Assembly (NCBI RefSeq): GCF_023516495.1
Contig: NZ_JAMGBC010000001.1
Location: 1,636,501 to 1,700,500, forward strand
Source: Sphingomonas anseongensis
GTDB taxonomy: Bacteria; Pseudomonadota; Alphaproteobacteria; Sphingomonadales; Sphingomonadaceae
DNA length: 64,000 nt
Direction of reading: 5' to 3'
Below are positions 56,475 to 64,000 of the stretch, in pieces. Made by a program: the position numbers and the translations under genes. The notes beneath the pieces were generated by a model. It did not search any database. It was not told the origin of the DNA and worked only from the letters and a program-made list of their open reading frames with translations. Each line of letters begins with the position of its first letter. Position 1 is the stretch's first letter.

Positions 56475-58637
56475 ATGGCCCGATCGCAAACCGGCTCCGC
56501 ACGGCGCCCGCTCATCACCGGACTCAAGCTCGCGCTCTATGCGGGGCTTCTCGGGCTCGTGGCCTTGGTGGTTGCGGTCGCCGTCGCCGTCGCCTCGCTG
56601 CCTAGCTACGAGCAATTGTCGCGCCGCTCGGATCTCGGACAGATGATCCGGGTCCACGCATCCAATGGGACGGTCCTCGTCTCGCTCGGCCCCAGCTTCG
56701 GCCAGTGGCTGAGTTACGACCAGATTCCGGCCTCCATGCGCTCGGCCATGATCGCGATCGAGGACCGGCGTTTCCGCAGCCATGTCGGCATCGATCCGCT
56801 CGGACTCGCCCGCGCGATCGGCTCGGCGGTAATCGGCGGGCACCGAGTCCGTGCCACCTCGACGATCACCCAGCAGCTCGCTCGGAACATCTTCCTAAGC
56901 AACAACCGGAGCATGGGCCGCAAGATCAAGGAGGCGATCCTCGCGCTGGCGCTTGAGCGCAAATTCTCCAAGGACCAGATCCTCGAACTCTACCTAAACC
57001 GCGTCTATTTCGGCGGCGGCGCCTACGGCATCGACGCGGCGTCGCGCCGCTTCTTCGGACATGGCGCCGACCATCTGTCGCTGGGCGAGGCGACGATTGT
57101 CGCAGGCCTCGTGAAGGCGCCGTCCAATTACGCACCCACCGCCGATGTCGAGGCCGCCCGCCGCCGCTCCGAGGTTGTGCTCAAGACCATGGTCGACAAC
57201 GGCTTCATCACGTCGGACGTCGCCGCGAGCGTGAATCCGGCAGAAATCCGAATCCAGCCGACCGCAAAGCAGGACGCCGCCCGCTACTTCACCGACTGGG
57301 CGCTCCCTCAGCTCGACACGCTGATCGACGAGACCTCGGAGCCGATCGACGTCTGGACGACGCTCGACATCCGCATGGAGGAAGCCGCCGAGCGCGCGAT
57401 CGTCGCCAATGCCCCCGACGGCGCGCAGGGCGCCCTGGTCGCGATCGATCGAGACGGCGCCGTGCGGGCGATGGTGGGCGGAAAGAATTATTCGTCGTCG
57501 ATCTACAACCGCGCGACCCAGGCCGTCCGCCAGCCCGGCTCGTCGTTCAAGCTGTTCGTCTATCTCGCGGCGCTCGAATCGGGGATGAAGCCGACCGACA
57601 CGATGGTCGACCAGCCGGTGACCATCAACGGATGGACGCCGCGCAACGACACCCGCAACTTCGCCGGGCCGGTCAGCTTGCGTGAGGCCTTCTCGCGGTC
57701 GATCAATACGATCAGTGCCCAGATCGGGCAGCAGCTCGGCTTCTCCACCATCGCCGACATGGCGCACCGCTTCGGGATCTCGACCAACATCTCGACTTAC
57801 CCGTCGATGGTGCTCGGCTCGAGCGAGGCCCGGCTTATCGAGATGACGCAGGCGTTCGCTGGAGTCTCCGCCCACGGCACTGCCGTCACGCCCTACGGCA
57901 TTAGCCGGGTCGTGACCGTCAACGGCCGCGAGCTCTATCGCCACGACCCGCCCGAGCAGCGCGTGCTCGTCGCCCCATGGGTTGCCGCCGAGATGACCGA
58001 TCTTCTTCAGTCCGCCGTCCTCACCGGCACCGGCCGGGCGGCACAGATCGGCCGCCCCGTCGCCGGCAAGACCGGGACCACGACTTCGAACAAGGACGGC
58101 TGGTTCATCGGCTTTTCCAGCGGCCTCACCACGGGAGTCTGGATGGGCCGCGACGACGCCCGTCCCGTCCGCGGCCTTTACGGCGGCACGGCTCCGGCGC
58201 GAGCCTTCCACGACTTCATGAGCGTTGCCGTCGCCAACCGTCCGGTCGAGCAGTTCGAGACCACCGTCCCGATGCCCGACTGGCAGCTTGAGCCCGAGGA
58301 GGAATATACCGCCGGCGAATATATCGACCTCAACACGGCGCCGATGGTCGACGAGAACGGCAACCCGATCCCGGGACAGCCCGCCTATCCGCCCGGCTAC
58401 GACCCCGGCCAACAGCAGCAGCTTCCCCCGGGGCAGCAACCGCCCGGCGGCCTGTCACAGCAATGGCTAGATAATGTCCTAGGCTCCGGCCGCGACCGGC
58501 AACAGCCGCGGCCTCCTGGCCAGCCGATTCCGCCTGCTACCGCTCCGACCCAACCCCAGCAGCAACCGCAGCCGCAGCCACCACGCTCAACGAGCGACCC
58601 CAATGCGCCGCAGCCTGGGGCCCCAGGCTCGCAATAA
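56475..58637 (+). CDS. Penicillin-binding protein 1A
   Basis: A 720-residue class A bifunctional peptidoglycan synthase. One N-terminal helix (LALYAGLLGLVALVVAVAVAVA) precedes the GT51 glycosyltransferase (IEDRRFRSHVGIDPLGLARA, with the catalytic Glu, and STITQQLARN). The transpeptidase has SxxK in GSSFKLF (near residue 355), SRSINT, and KTGT near residue 531. The last ~90 residues are Gln/Pro-rich low complexity, and the final 51 bp are antisense to the YgjP-like gene. It is the alphaproteobacterial short form without an OB insert of the E. coli type. Confidence 0.95.
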   Translation: MARSQTGSARRPLITGLKLALYAGLLGLVALVVAVAVAVASLPSYEQLSRRSDLGQMIRVHASNGTVLVSLGPSFGQWLSYDQIPASMRSAMIAIEDRRFRSHVGIDPLGLARAIGSAVIGGHRVRATSTITQQLARNIFLSNNRSMGRKIKEAILALALERKFSKDQILELYLNRVYFGGGAYGIDAASRRFFGHGADHLSLGEATIVAGLVKAPSNYAPTADVEAARRRSEVVLKTMVDNGFITSDVAASVNPAEIRIQPTAKQDAARYFTDWALPQLDTLIDETSEPIDVWTTLDIRMEEAAERAIVANAPDGAQGALVAIDRDGAVRAMVGGKNYSSSIYNRATQAVRQPGSSFKLFVYLAALESGMKPTDTMVDQPVTINGWTPRNDTRNFAGPVSLREAFSRSINTISAQIGQQLGFSTIADMAHRFGISTNISTYPSMVLGSSEARLIEMTQAFAGVSAHGTAVTPYGISRVVTVNGRELYRHDPPEQRVLVAPWVAAEMTDLLQSAVLTGTGRAAQIGRPVAGKTGTTTSNKDGWFIGFSSGLTTGVWMGRDDARPVRGLYGGTAPARAFHDFMSVAVANRPVEQFETTVPMPDWQLEPEEEYTAGEYIDLNTAPMVDENGNPIPGQPAYPPGYDPGQQQQLPPGQQPPGGLSQQWLDNVLGSGRDRQQPRPPGQPIPPATAPTQPQQQPQPQPPRSTSDPNAPQPGAPGSQ

Positions 58638-59294
58638 GGCCTGCGCCCGCTTCACGTCGCCGCCGAACAGGTCGCGCTCCAACGTCTTGAACTGCTTGCC
58701 GTGGTTGAGCTCCTTGAGGTGCGCCACCTCGTGGGCGACCACGAACCGGCGCACTTCCGGGGGGGCGAGGATCAATCGCCAGGAGTAGCGGATGGACCCG
58801 CCGCTGCTGCAGCTTCCCCAGCGTGTGCGCGCGTCGCCGATCGCCACCGAACATGCTCTGGCCTCGGCGCGCTGAGCCATCTCGGCGGTCTCCGCCGACA
58901 GGGTGGCAAGCGCCATTCGCTTGAGGAAAAGCTCGATCCGGCGAGCAAAGCCGGTTTCGGGACCGCCGCATTCCAGCCGGCCGCCGTGAAGCTTCGGACT
59001 ACGTGGAAGCTCGCTCGACCAGCAAAGCTCAACGTCGGCGCCCTCGATCGGAACGACACCACCCTGGACGAACGGCTCGGCCGGAAGCGCCGAATCGAGC
59101 TGCTGCTGGACCCAAAGCTTCTGGCTTGCTGCCCAGGCAAGCGCCGCCGCCGGCTTCACACCGCGGGGATGAGTGAGCTTGAGCACCCGTTCGCGCTCGT
59201 CGAACCGAAGCCGCATTCGCCGGGCGTTCCTGATCGGCCGGAGGACAACCGGGAGCGGAAGATCCGGATGGCTTGCGGCGGGTCTAGAGCTCAC
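58587..59294 (-). CDS. YgjP-like zinc metallopeptidase (DUF45/M48)
   Basis: A 235-residue cytosolic protein of the YgjP/DUF45 family. The zinc motif HEVAHLKELNHGKQF holds HExxH plus a downstream His. TRWGSCSSGGSIRYSWRLILAP is the other family signature. The cellular target is unknown. Its C-terminal codons overlap the end of PBP1A by 51 bp, and its start overlaps the YcgN stop by 11 bp. Confidence 0.9.
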   Translation of the reverse strand: MSSRPAASHPDLPLPVVLRPIRNARRMRLRFDERERVLKLTHPRGVKPAAALAWAASQKLWVQQQLDSALPAEPFVQGGVVPIEGADVELCWSSELPRSPKLHGGRLECGGPETGFARRIELFLKRMALATLSAETAEMAQRAEARACSVAIGDARTRWGSCSSGGSIRYSWRLILAPPEVRRFVVAHEVAHLKELNHGKQFKTLERDLFGGDVKRAQALLRAWGPRLRRIGVAR

Positions 59295-59736
59295 GCTCCA
59301 CCACGTGCCACTCGAGGTCGCCGGCGTCGTCTTCGTTGACCGTCCAGCCGCGAGTCGACTGTCCCGCCTCGTGGACCGTCTCGCGACTTCCCGAGATCAG
59401 GTAATGCCATTCGGGCAGAGGTTTGCCTGCTGCACGCAGACGATAGGCGCAGGTTTCCGGAAGCCAGTCGAGCGAAGCGAGCTTGCGGCGGTCGATCTTC
59501 ACGCAGTCGGCAACCCGCGCTTTGCGGTGCGCATAATCAGTGCAGCGTCCGCTTCGCCGATCGAGCAGGCGGCAGGCGACGTTGGTCGGATAGAGCTCGC
59601 CGGTCTCCTCATCCTCGAGCTTGTGGGTGCAGCATCGGCCGCAGCCGTCGCACAGCGCCTCCCACTCGCCCCGATCGAGGGTGGACAAAGGCTTTTCCCA
59701 GAAAGGCTTGTCGGCGTTCATGACAAAGCCAGCCAT
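59284..59736 (-). CDS. YcgN family cysteine-cluster protein (UPF0260)
   Basis: A 150-residue protein of the UPF0260/YcgN family with the cysteine cluster CDGCGRCCTHKLEDEETGELY, CRLLDRRSGRCTDY, DC and CAYR, which is likely to bind an Fe-S cluster or zinc. The C-terminus has WHYLISGSRETVHEAG, conserved in the family. Function is unknown. It is co-oriented with the YgjP-like gene. Confidence 0.9.
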   Translation of the reverse strand: MAGFVMNADKPFWEKPLSTLDRGEWEALCDGCGRCCTHKLEDEETGELYPTNVACRLLDRRSGRCTDYAHRKARVADCVKIDRRKLASLDWLPETCAYRLRAAGKPLPEWHYLISGSRETVHEAGQSTRGWTVNEDDAGDLEWHVVEREL

Positions 59737-59783
59737 GCTCTGCTAACCGGTGCCGATCAAGCCAAGCTGCGGGGGAATTGAGA

Positions 59784-60353
59784 ATGCATCCGTTCAAGCG
59801 CGCGCTGGCCGTAATTGCGGTCGCGTCCATCGCCCTTCCTGCTGCGGCTCAGGACGGCGGCTATGACGGCGCCCAGTTCGTCAAGGCGATCCAGGACGGC
59901 AAGAACGACGACGCGGTGAACCTGTTCAAGGCCAAGCCCTCGTTGGTGAACGCCCGCGATTTCGACGGAATGACGGCCCTGATCGCCGCGATCGACAATC
60001 GCGACCGCGAATGGGCGGGCTACCTTCTCCAACAGGGCGCCGATCCCAACCTGGCCGCGAGGACCGGCGAGACTCCGCTCATGGCTGCGGCCCGGGTCGG
60101 CCTGACGGAAGCCGCCGACTGGTTGATCGACATGGGCGCTAAGGTCGATGCCGAGAACAAGATGGGTGAAACCGCGCTCATCATTGCTGTCCAGCGCAGG
60201 CAGATCCCGATCGTCCGCGCATTGGTCGCAGCCGGGGCCAATCCCGACAAGGCCGATTCCGCTCAGGGTTATTCGGCGCGCGATTACGCCAGGCTCGACA
60301 GTCGCACCCCCGAGATCTTGCGGATCATCGAAGCCAAGAAACCCAAGCCCTAA
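59784..60353 (+). CDS. Exported ankyrin-repeat protein
   Basis: A 189-residue protein from the ATG at 59784 (GGGGGAA upstream), with a signal peptide ending AAAQ. Four ankyrin repeats occupy residues ~45-185: DGMTALIAAIDNRDREWAGYLLQQGADPN, TGETPLMAAARVGLTEAADWLIDMGAKVD, MGETALIIAVQRRQIPIVRALVAAGANPD and QGYSARDYA. It is probably a periplasmic protein-binding module; no partner is apparent. Its stop shares CTAA with the convergent mmcB gene. Confidence 0.88.
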   Translation: MHPFKRALAVIAVASIALPAAAQDGGYDGAQFVKAIQDGKNDDAVNLFKAKPSLVNARDFDGMTALIAAIDNRDREWAGYLLQQGADPNLAARTGETPLMAAARVGLTEAADWLIDMGAKVDAENKMGETALIIAVQRRQIPIVRALVAAGANPDKADSAQGYSARDYARLDSRTPEILRIIEAKKPKP

Positions 60354-60844
60354 CGGCCCTCGCCAAGCGTCGGGTCGATCTGTTCCGACAGCCGACGGGC
60401 CGCCCTCCGCGCAAATCGAAGCAGCTCCGCCTTGCGGCGGGCGGGGGCAAGCGGCCGGTGCGCGGCATGCCTGACCAAAGCAGCGTCATAACGGTCGGCG
60501 ACGATCAGCCCGGCTTCGTCGGGTAGATAATGCTGCTGGTCGAGTATCGCAGCGAGGCCGGGCGGCACGGCCCAGTAGAAATGGTCGCAATAGTCGAGAT
60601 AATCCGTCCACTTGCAGTCGCCCAGAAGGTCGGACCTGGCGACCTTGATCTCGACGATCGTCAGGTTTCCCTTGGGATCGATTCCCATCAGGTCGGCGCG
60701 TCTTCCGTTCGGAAGCGGCACCTCGCAGATCGCGAATAGCTCCTGCCGGCAGAACAAACGCGTCACCCCGCGGGCGACGTCGATCGAAAGCGGCGGCGAA
60801 TCCTCGAAGCAAGGCTGGAGTAGCGAATCGGTGGCGGTGCTCAC
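60350..60844 (-). CDS. mmcB: MmcB family DNA repair protein
   Basis: A 164-residue MmcB protein, an alphaproteobacterial factor linked in Caulobacter to mitomycin C resistance and the ImuB/DnaE2 error-prone repair system. The PD-(D/E)XK-like core is visible: LPNGRRADLMGIDPKGNLTIVEIKVARSDLLGDCKWTDYLDYCDHFYWAVP. The start is GTG at 60844. A degenerate LexA-like direct repeat lies 12 bp upstream. Confidence 0.9.
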   Translation of the reverse strand: MSTATDSLLQPCFEDSPPLSIDVARGVTRLFCRQELFAICEVPLPNGRRADLMGIDPKGNLTIVEIKVARSDLLGDCKWTDYLDYCDHFYWAVPPGLAAILDQQHYLPDEAGLIVADRYDAALVRHAAHRPLAPARRKAELLRFARRAARRLSEQIDPTLGEGR

Positions 60845-60856
60845 CCCGACACGCTA

Positions 60857-60871
60857 GAACAAATCGAGACC
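60857..60871 (-). promoter_or_regulatory. Degenerate LexA-like repeat upstream of mmcB
   Basis: The minus strand reads GGTC-N7-GTTC, one mismatch from the alphaproteobacterial LexA site GTTC-N7-GTTC, 13 bp before the mmcB GTG. SOS control would fit the gene, but short direct repeats of this kind arise by chance. Confidence 0.25.
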
Positions 60872-60912
60872 ATAGGGGAAGGACCCATGTCGGTCCTTCG
60901 CGTCGGCGCGCC

Positions 60913-61575
60913 CTAGCGGAAGAAGATGTGGTTACCGATCGCGGCAACCTGCTTCAGGCGCCAGCCCGGGTGGACCCGCCGGGCGTGGAAGTAGAGCGCG
61001 TTGGCAGCCGCGGAGGGCTTCAGGTCCTGGTCGACAATCTTGGCGATCGCCACCGCGGTCTTCCACTGACGGCCGTCCTTGGCGATGTGCGGCCAGGATT
61101 TGCCGCGAACGAACGAGAATTGCCCGCGCTGAAACAGCACTCCGCAATAGGTGCTGGCGAAGCGACCGCTCTCGGCGCGATTGGCGATGACATGCCCGAC
61201 GGCGAGCTGGCCGGCGAGCGGTTCGCTCTTGGATTCGAAATAGATTCCGGCGGCCAGGCATTCGAGCTGGCGGCTGCCCGGGTCCGAGCTTCTCAGCTGC
61301 GCCACCAGGGTCGGAAGGTCCTGGCTGGCGTCTATATCCAGGGTCGCACTGTCTTCATCCGTGTCGGTTGCCTCCGGCTGAGGCTCCGCCTGTGGCTCGA
61401 CCGGAATCGCGATATTGTCCGCGTTCCGCAACAATTCCTGGGCGATTGCCGACGGGTTGACGGCGCTAGCCGTCTGCACCGGCGGCGCAGAAGCCGGGCC
61501 AACCTGGGCTGGAGCGACCGAGCTTGCGCTCATCGCGGCACAGATCAGCAGCGCCGAACGGAGGGAAACGACCAT
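60913..61575 (-). CDS. SleB-type cell wall hydrolase
   Basis: A 220-residue exported protein. The signal peptide ends APAQ; an acidic Glu/Asp/Pro linker (residues ~55-85) precedes a Hydrolase_2 (SleB-like) domain: LECLAAGIYFESKSEPLAGQLAVGHVIANRAESGRFASTYCGVLFQRGQFSF, containing the catalytic Glu in YFES, and ending ANALYFHARRVHPGW. It is expected to cleave glycan strands of peptidoglycan. The 180-bp gap upstream (61576-61755) holds only an imperfect hairpin, GGCGCTTCC...GGGAAAGCGCC, with no recognisable gene. Confidence 0.9.
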   Translation of the reverse strand: MVVSLRSALLICAAMSASSVAPAQVGPASAPPVQTASAVNPSAIAQELLRNADNIAIPVEPQAEPQPEATDTDEDSATLDIDASQDLPTLVAQLRSSDPGSRQLECLAAGIYFESKSEPLAGQLAVGHVIANRAESGRFASTYCGVLFQRGQFSFVRGKSWPHIAKDGRQWKTAVAIAKIVDQDLKPSAAANALYFHARRVHPGWRLKQVAAIGNHIFFR

Positions 61576-61755
61576 ATTTTTCGCTTGTCATTGCGGTGAA
61601 CCGCCCAAAGGACGAGGCTCTTACTCGCGGTTTCGTACCGCATTTGCCCCAGGGTGATTCCCCGTCTCGCGTGGCGCTTCCGTTCGGATTTTCCGGCGGG
61701 AAAGCGCCCCCACTCTCACTATCTGGTTCGCCTTTCCCCGGGCGGCGTCTCAGGG

Positions 61756-62097
61756 TCAACCCGGAGAGGTCGTTTCAGCGATGAATCGTTCCGGCTGCGC
61801 GACGTCTAGTTCTATTAACCACGAATCCGGATCGAATTTCACGCGCCGGGCAAGGAAATCCGCCACTTCCTCGGCCGCGTCCTGTGGCGGTCCGGCGACA
61901 GCCCAGCGATAGGCTCCGTCAAGGTCGAGTGCCCGTTCCAGGCACGCGACATAGGCTCCGCGGCCTCGAACCACGAGAATGATGGAGCCGCGATCGCTGT
62001 CGCCCTTGTGGAGCACCGCGGCAAAGCCACCCTCCGCCTGGGCGCGGCGCATGAGGCTGCTGGCCTCCACCGAGGCACTCAGGCGAGCCTCGCTCAT
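61756..62097 (-). CDS. DUF1491 family protein
   Basis: A 113-residue cytosolic protein of the DUF1491 family, restricted mainly to alphaproteobacteria; function unknown. The family pattern is visible: ASSLMRRAQAEGGFAAVLHKGDSDRGSIILVV and the terminal RRVKFDPDSWLIELD. It lies 7 bp after ptsN and is probably co-transcribed with hpf and ptsN. Confidence 0.88.
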   Translation of the reverse strand: MSEARLSASVEASSLMRRAQAEGGFAAVLHKGDSDRGSIILVVRGRGAYVACLERALDLDGAYRWAVAGPPQDAAEEVADFLARRVKFDPDSWLIELDVAQPERFIAETTSPG

Positions 62098-62104
62098 CGC
62101 TCAG

Positions 62105-62569
62105 TCAGGCGGCGTCGCGCTCGTCCGCTCCCATCAGCACCGCCGCAAGCGCGTCGCGGCTCCGGGCTCCCCGCATCTTCTCCAAAGTCGCGGCGTTGCG
62201 GACCACCCGGCTGATCGCGGCGAGAGCTTTCAGATGCTCGGCGCCGGCTTCCGGCGGCGAAAGCAGCAGGAATACCAGGTCGACCGGCTTGCCATCGATC
62301 GCCTTGTAGCCGACCGGTTCCGACAGCCGCACGAACAGGCAGTAGATCTGGCTCAGTCCGTCGACCTTGCCGTGGGGGATTGCGACGCCGTGACCGAATC
62401 CGGTCGAGCCGAGCTTCTCGCGCTCGGTAAGCGTTGCAACGATTTCCGCCGGAGTGATCCCGAGCCTGCTGGCCGCCAGGTTCGCCAGCTGGTTGAGCAG
62501 CGAACGCTTGTTGCCGGCCGACAAGCCGGGCTTGATCGCGTCGAAGTCCAGGAAATCGGTCAGGCGCAT
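62105..62569 (-). CDS. ptsN: PTS IIA-like nitrogen regulatory protein
   Basis: A 154-residue EIIA-Ntr. The phosphorylated His is in STGFGHGVAIPHGKV (near residue 65). The protein starts MRLTDFLDFDAIKPGLSAGNKRSLL and ends with the family helix AEHLKALAAISRVVRN. It receives phosphate through NPr and links nitrogen/carbon status to potassium and envelope regulation. The start at 62569 is chosen over in-frame 62662, which adds a basic non-conserved stretch. Confidence 0.94.
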   Translation of the reverse strand: MRLTDFLDFDAIKPGLSAGNKRSLLNQLANLAASRLGITPAEIVATLTEREKLGSTGFGHGVAIPHGKVDGLSQIYCLFVRLSEPVGYKAIDGKPVDLVFLLLSPPEAGAEHLKALAAISRVVRNAATLEKMRGARSRDALAAVLMGADERDAA

Positions 62570-62637
62570 TGGCGAGAACTCTGCAAAGCCGACGCTCGCG
62601 TTTCGGCGGCGACGGGTCGTGAACTGGGGCCGGCGGA

Positions 62638-63207
62638 TTAGCTCTCGTTCGGTTCGACCCAACCGATATTTCCGTCTTCCCGGCGATAGACCATGTTGAG
62701 CTCGCCGGTGCCGCTGTTCTTGAACAAAAGGGCATTGGTGTTTCGAAGATCGAGAATCATCACCGCGTCAGCTACGTTGGCCTCCGGGATGTCGACCTTG
62801 GTCTCGGCGACGATGGTCGGGTTCTCCGGCGCCTCTTCCTCTTCGGCACTCGAAGCGAACACGCGATAGGCCGCATTCGCTTCGAGGAACGGAGTCACGT
62901 CGTGGCCCTGATTGTGCTCCTTCAGCCGCCTCATGTAGCGGCGAAGCTGCTTCTCGATCTTGTCCGCGGCGCCTTCGAACGCGATCTGCGCGGTCGGCGC
63001 CCGGTGAGCGGCTTTCAGGACCACGCCCTGCCCCACGGGAGCGACGATGTCGCACGTGAAATCGTTCTGCGGGCCCTTGCCGAAAGTCACGTCGGCGCCG
63101 ACCGATCGGGCGTAATATTTCTCGGTGATCTCCTCGATCCGCTGGATCGCGCGCTCCTTCATGGAGTCGCCGGTTTCGACCTGGTGGTCAGCGACACGAA
63201 CATCCAC
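62638..63207 (-). CDS. hpf: Ribosome hibernation-promoting factor, long form
   Basis: A 189-residue long HPF. The N-terminal ~95 residues are the S30AE domain (MDVRVADHQVETGDSMKERAIQRIEEITEKYY...FEGAADKIEKQLRRYMRRLKEHN), which blocks the ribosomal decoding centre; the C-terminal ~60 residues (AVMILDLRNTNALLFKNSGTGELNMVYRREDGNIGWVEP) form the dimerisation domain for 100S ribosomes. It precedes ptsN by 68 bp, the usual rpoN-region pair, though rpoN is distant here. Confidence 0.95.
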   Translation of the reverse strand: MDVRVADHQVETGDSMKERAIQRIEEITEKYYARSVGADVTFGKGPQNDFTCDIVAPVGQGVVLKAAHRAPTAQIAFEGAADKIEKQLRRYMRRLKEHNQGHDVTPFLEANAAYRVFASSAEEEEAPENPTIVAETKVDIPEANVADAVMILDLRNTNALLFKNSGTGELNMVYRREDGNIGWVEPNES

Positions 63208-63266
63208 GGGCGAGGCTCCTTTTCCTGCGACTTGGCGGGCCGCTTAGGGCGGCGTTCGCCGCTGCG

Positions 63267-63965
63267 TCAACTTGCAGCGGTGAACCGTGCCCAGAGCGGG
63301 TTGGCCAGCTTCGCTATAAACGCTCGATGGCGCTCAAGCTCCTCATCGGCAGCACAATGTGCACGGGCAATCCGGTGCTCGCGAACCGTCACCGTGCCTG
63401 CGGACGGAGTCAATCCGGTGTCGTCCGTCTCCTCGACAAGTCCCAGGCCGATCTGCCGGCCGCCGGTCAGCTCGATATAGACCTGGGCGAGCAACTGCGC
63501 GTCGAGAAGCGCCCCGTGCCGGACCCGGTGGCTGCGATCGACTCCGAAACGGGTGCAAAGCGCGTCGAGGCTGTGCTTCGCACCTGGGTGGCGACTTCTT
63601 GCCATCGATAGGGTGTCGACCATGCGGCTGGTGCAGACAATTGGATGCCCGCACAGCCCGAGTTCGAAGTTGAGGAAGCCGAAGTCGAAGCCGGCATTGT
63701 GCGCGACAAGCGGCGAATCCTCGATGAACTCGAGCAGCTCGCCCGCCTTCTCCGAGAAGCGGGGCTTGTCCGACAGGAAGATGTCCGAGAGGCCGTGAAC
63801 CGCTTCGGCCCCCGGCGGCATCGGCCGCTCAGGATTGAAATAAGCGTGGAAGTGGCGGCCGGTCTCGGCGCGGTTGATCATCTCGATGCAGCCGATTTCG
63901 ACGATCCGGTCGCCCCCCGCGGGGTCCAGTCCCGTGGTTTCGGTGTCGAAGACGATTTCGCGCAT
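63267..63965 (-). CDS. dnaQ: DNA polymerase III subunit epsilon (proofreading exonuclease)
   Basis: A 232-residue DEDDh 3'-5' exonuclease. Exo I is FDTETTGLDP, Exo II VAHNAGFDFGFLNFEL and Exo III HGALLDAQLLAQVY, with the signature His-Asp pair. The C-terminal ~60 residues would bind the polymerase alpha subunit. The ATG at 63965 lies 35 bp before the window end, so upstream context is not seen. Confidence 0.95.
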   Translation of the reverse strand: MREIVFDTETTGLDPAGGDRIVEIGCIEMINRAETGRHFHAYFNPERPMPPGAEAVHGLSDIFLSDKPRFSEKAGELLEFIEDSPLVAHNAGFDFGFLNFELGLCGHPIVCTSRMVDTLSMARSRHPGAKHSLDALCTRFGVDRSHRVRHGALLDAQLLAQVYIELTGGRQIGLGLVEETDDTGLTPSAGTVTVREHRIARAHCAADEELERHRAFIAKLANPLWARFTAAS

Positions 63966-64000
63966 ACCCCTGTTTAACCACCGGCCTTGAGGCCAAGACA

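Noticed and set aside
61576-61755. Possible small gene in the gap upstream of the SleB-type hydrolase
   Set aside because: Open frames here lack a ribosome-binding site, a signal peptide or family resemblance; only an imperfect hairpin is present.

Overview
This window is a contiguous, gene-dense stretch of a GC-rich alphaproteobacterial chromosome, most likely from the Sphingomonadales (Sphingomonas or a close relative). The lineage call is inference from gene content: COQ9, a ubiquinol-cytochrome c chaperone, MmcB, DUF1491, DUF4170, an MJ0042/DUF3426 zinc-ribbon protein next to ftsEX, and TonB-linked uptake genes. About 63 protein genes and one tRNA are packed with gaps mostly below 150 bp. 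I see no insertion sequence, prophage, integrase, CRISPR array or rRNA operon. No stretch of more than 300 bases lacks a gene.

Layout. 1-8 kb: the 3' end of rpoN, then a minus-strand replication block transcribed dnaN > recF > DEAD-box helicase > gyrB > EEP phosphatase, without dnaA. 7.5-14 kb: a fasciclin lipoprotein, a secreted tyrosine-rich repeat protein, and an uptake module of MFS transporter, TonB receptor and divergent TetR regulator. 14-18 kb: tryptophan dioxygenase with a kynureninase-like enzyme, bamE, a cytochrome bc1 chaperone, a YceD-like protein and ssb. 18-25 kb: a cytochrome c-FTR1 iron permease, prolyl oligopeptidase, COQ9, an EamA transporter and an Old Yellow Enzyme. 25-29 kb: a riboflavin operon (small membrane protein, ribD, ribE, HTH-ribB, ribH), then tonB. 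29-38 kb: gltX, nadE, prs, an SRAP protein, an SDR, rpmI-rplT and a PQQ sugar dehydrogenase. 38-43 kb: the glyoxylate bypass (aceA, DUF4170, aceB) with a divergent RamB/ScfR-like regulator. 43-50 kb: pheST and ftsEX-ydcF-plsC. 50-56 kb: a zinc-ribbon protein, tRNA-Leu(GAG) and a chaperone/usher-like locus with two DUF4402 pilin candidates. 56-64 kb: PBP1A, YgjP-like protease, YcgN, ankyrin protein, mmcB, a SleB-type hydrolase, DUF1491, ptsN, hpf and dnaQ.

The observations I rate highest are: (1) a RibB enzyme with an N-terminal helix-turn-helix and a degenerate GTP cyclohydrolase II domain, with an 18-bp perfect palindrome 11 bp before its start codon; (2) a 40-bp unbroken alternating pyrimidine-purine tract abutting the inferred gyrB promoter; (3) the DUF4402 pilin / chaperone / usher-like locus with an internal terminator and a CtrA-like box; (4) a four-half-site operator covering the start codon of the glyoxylate regulator; (5) six of ten convergent gene pairs sharing one palindromic YTAR tetranucleotide that supplies both stop codons; and (6) an MFS gene whose only suitable full-length start is CTG, overlapping the upstream stop codon.
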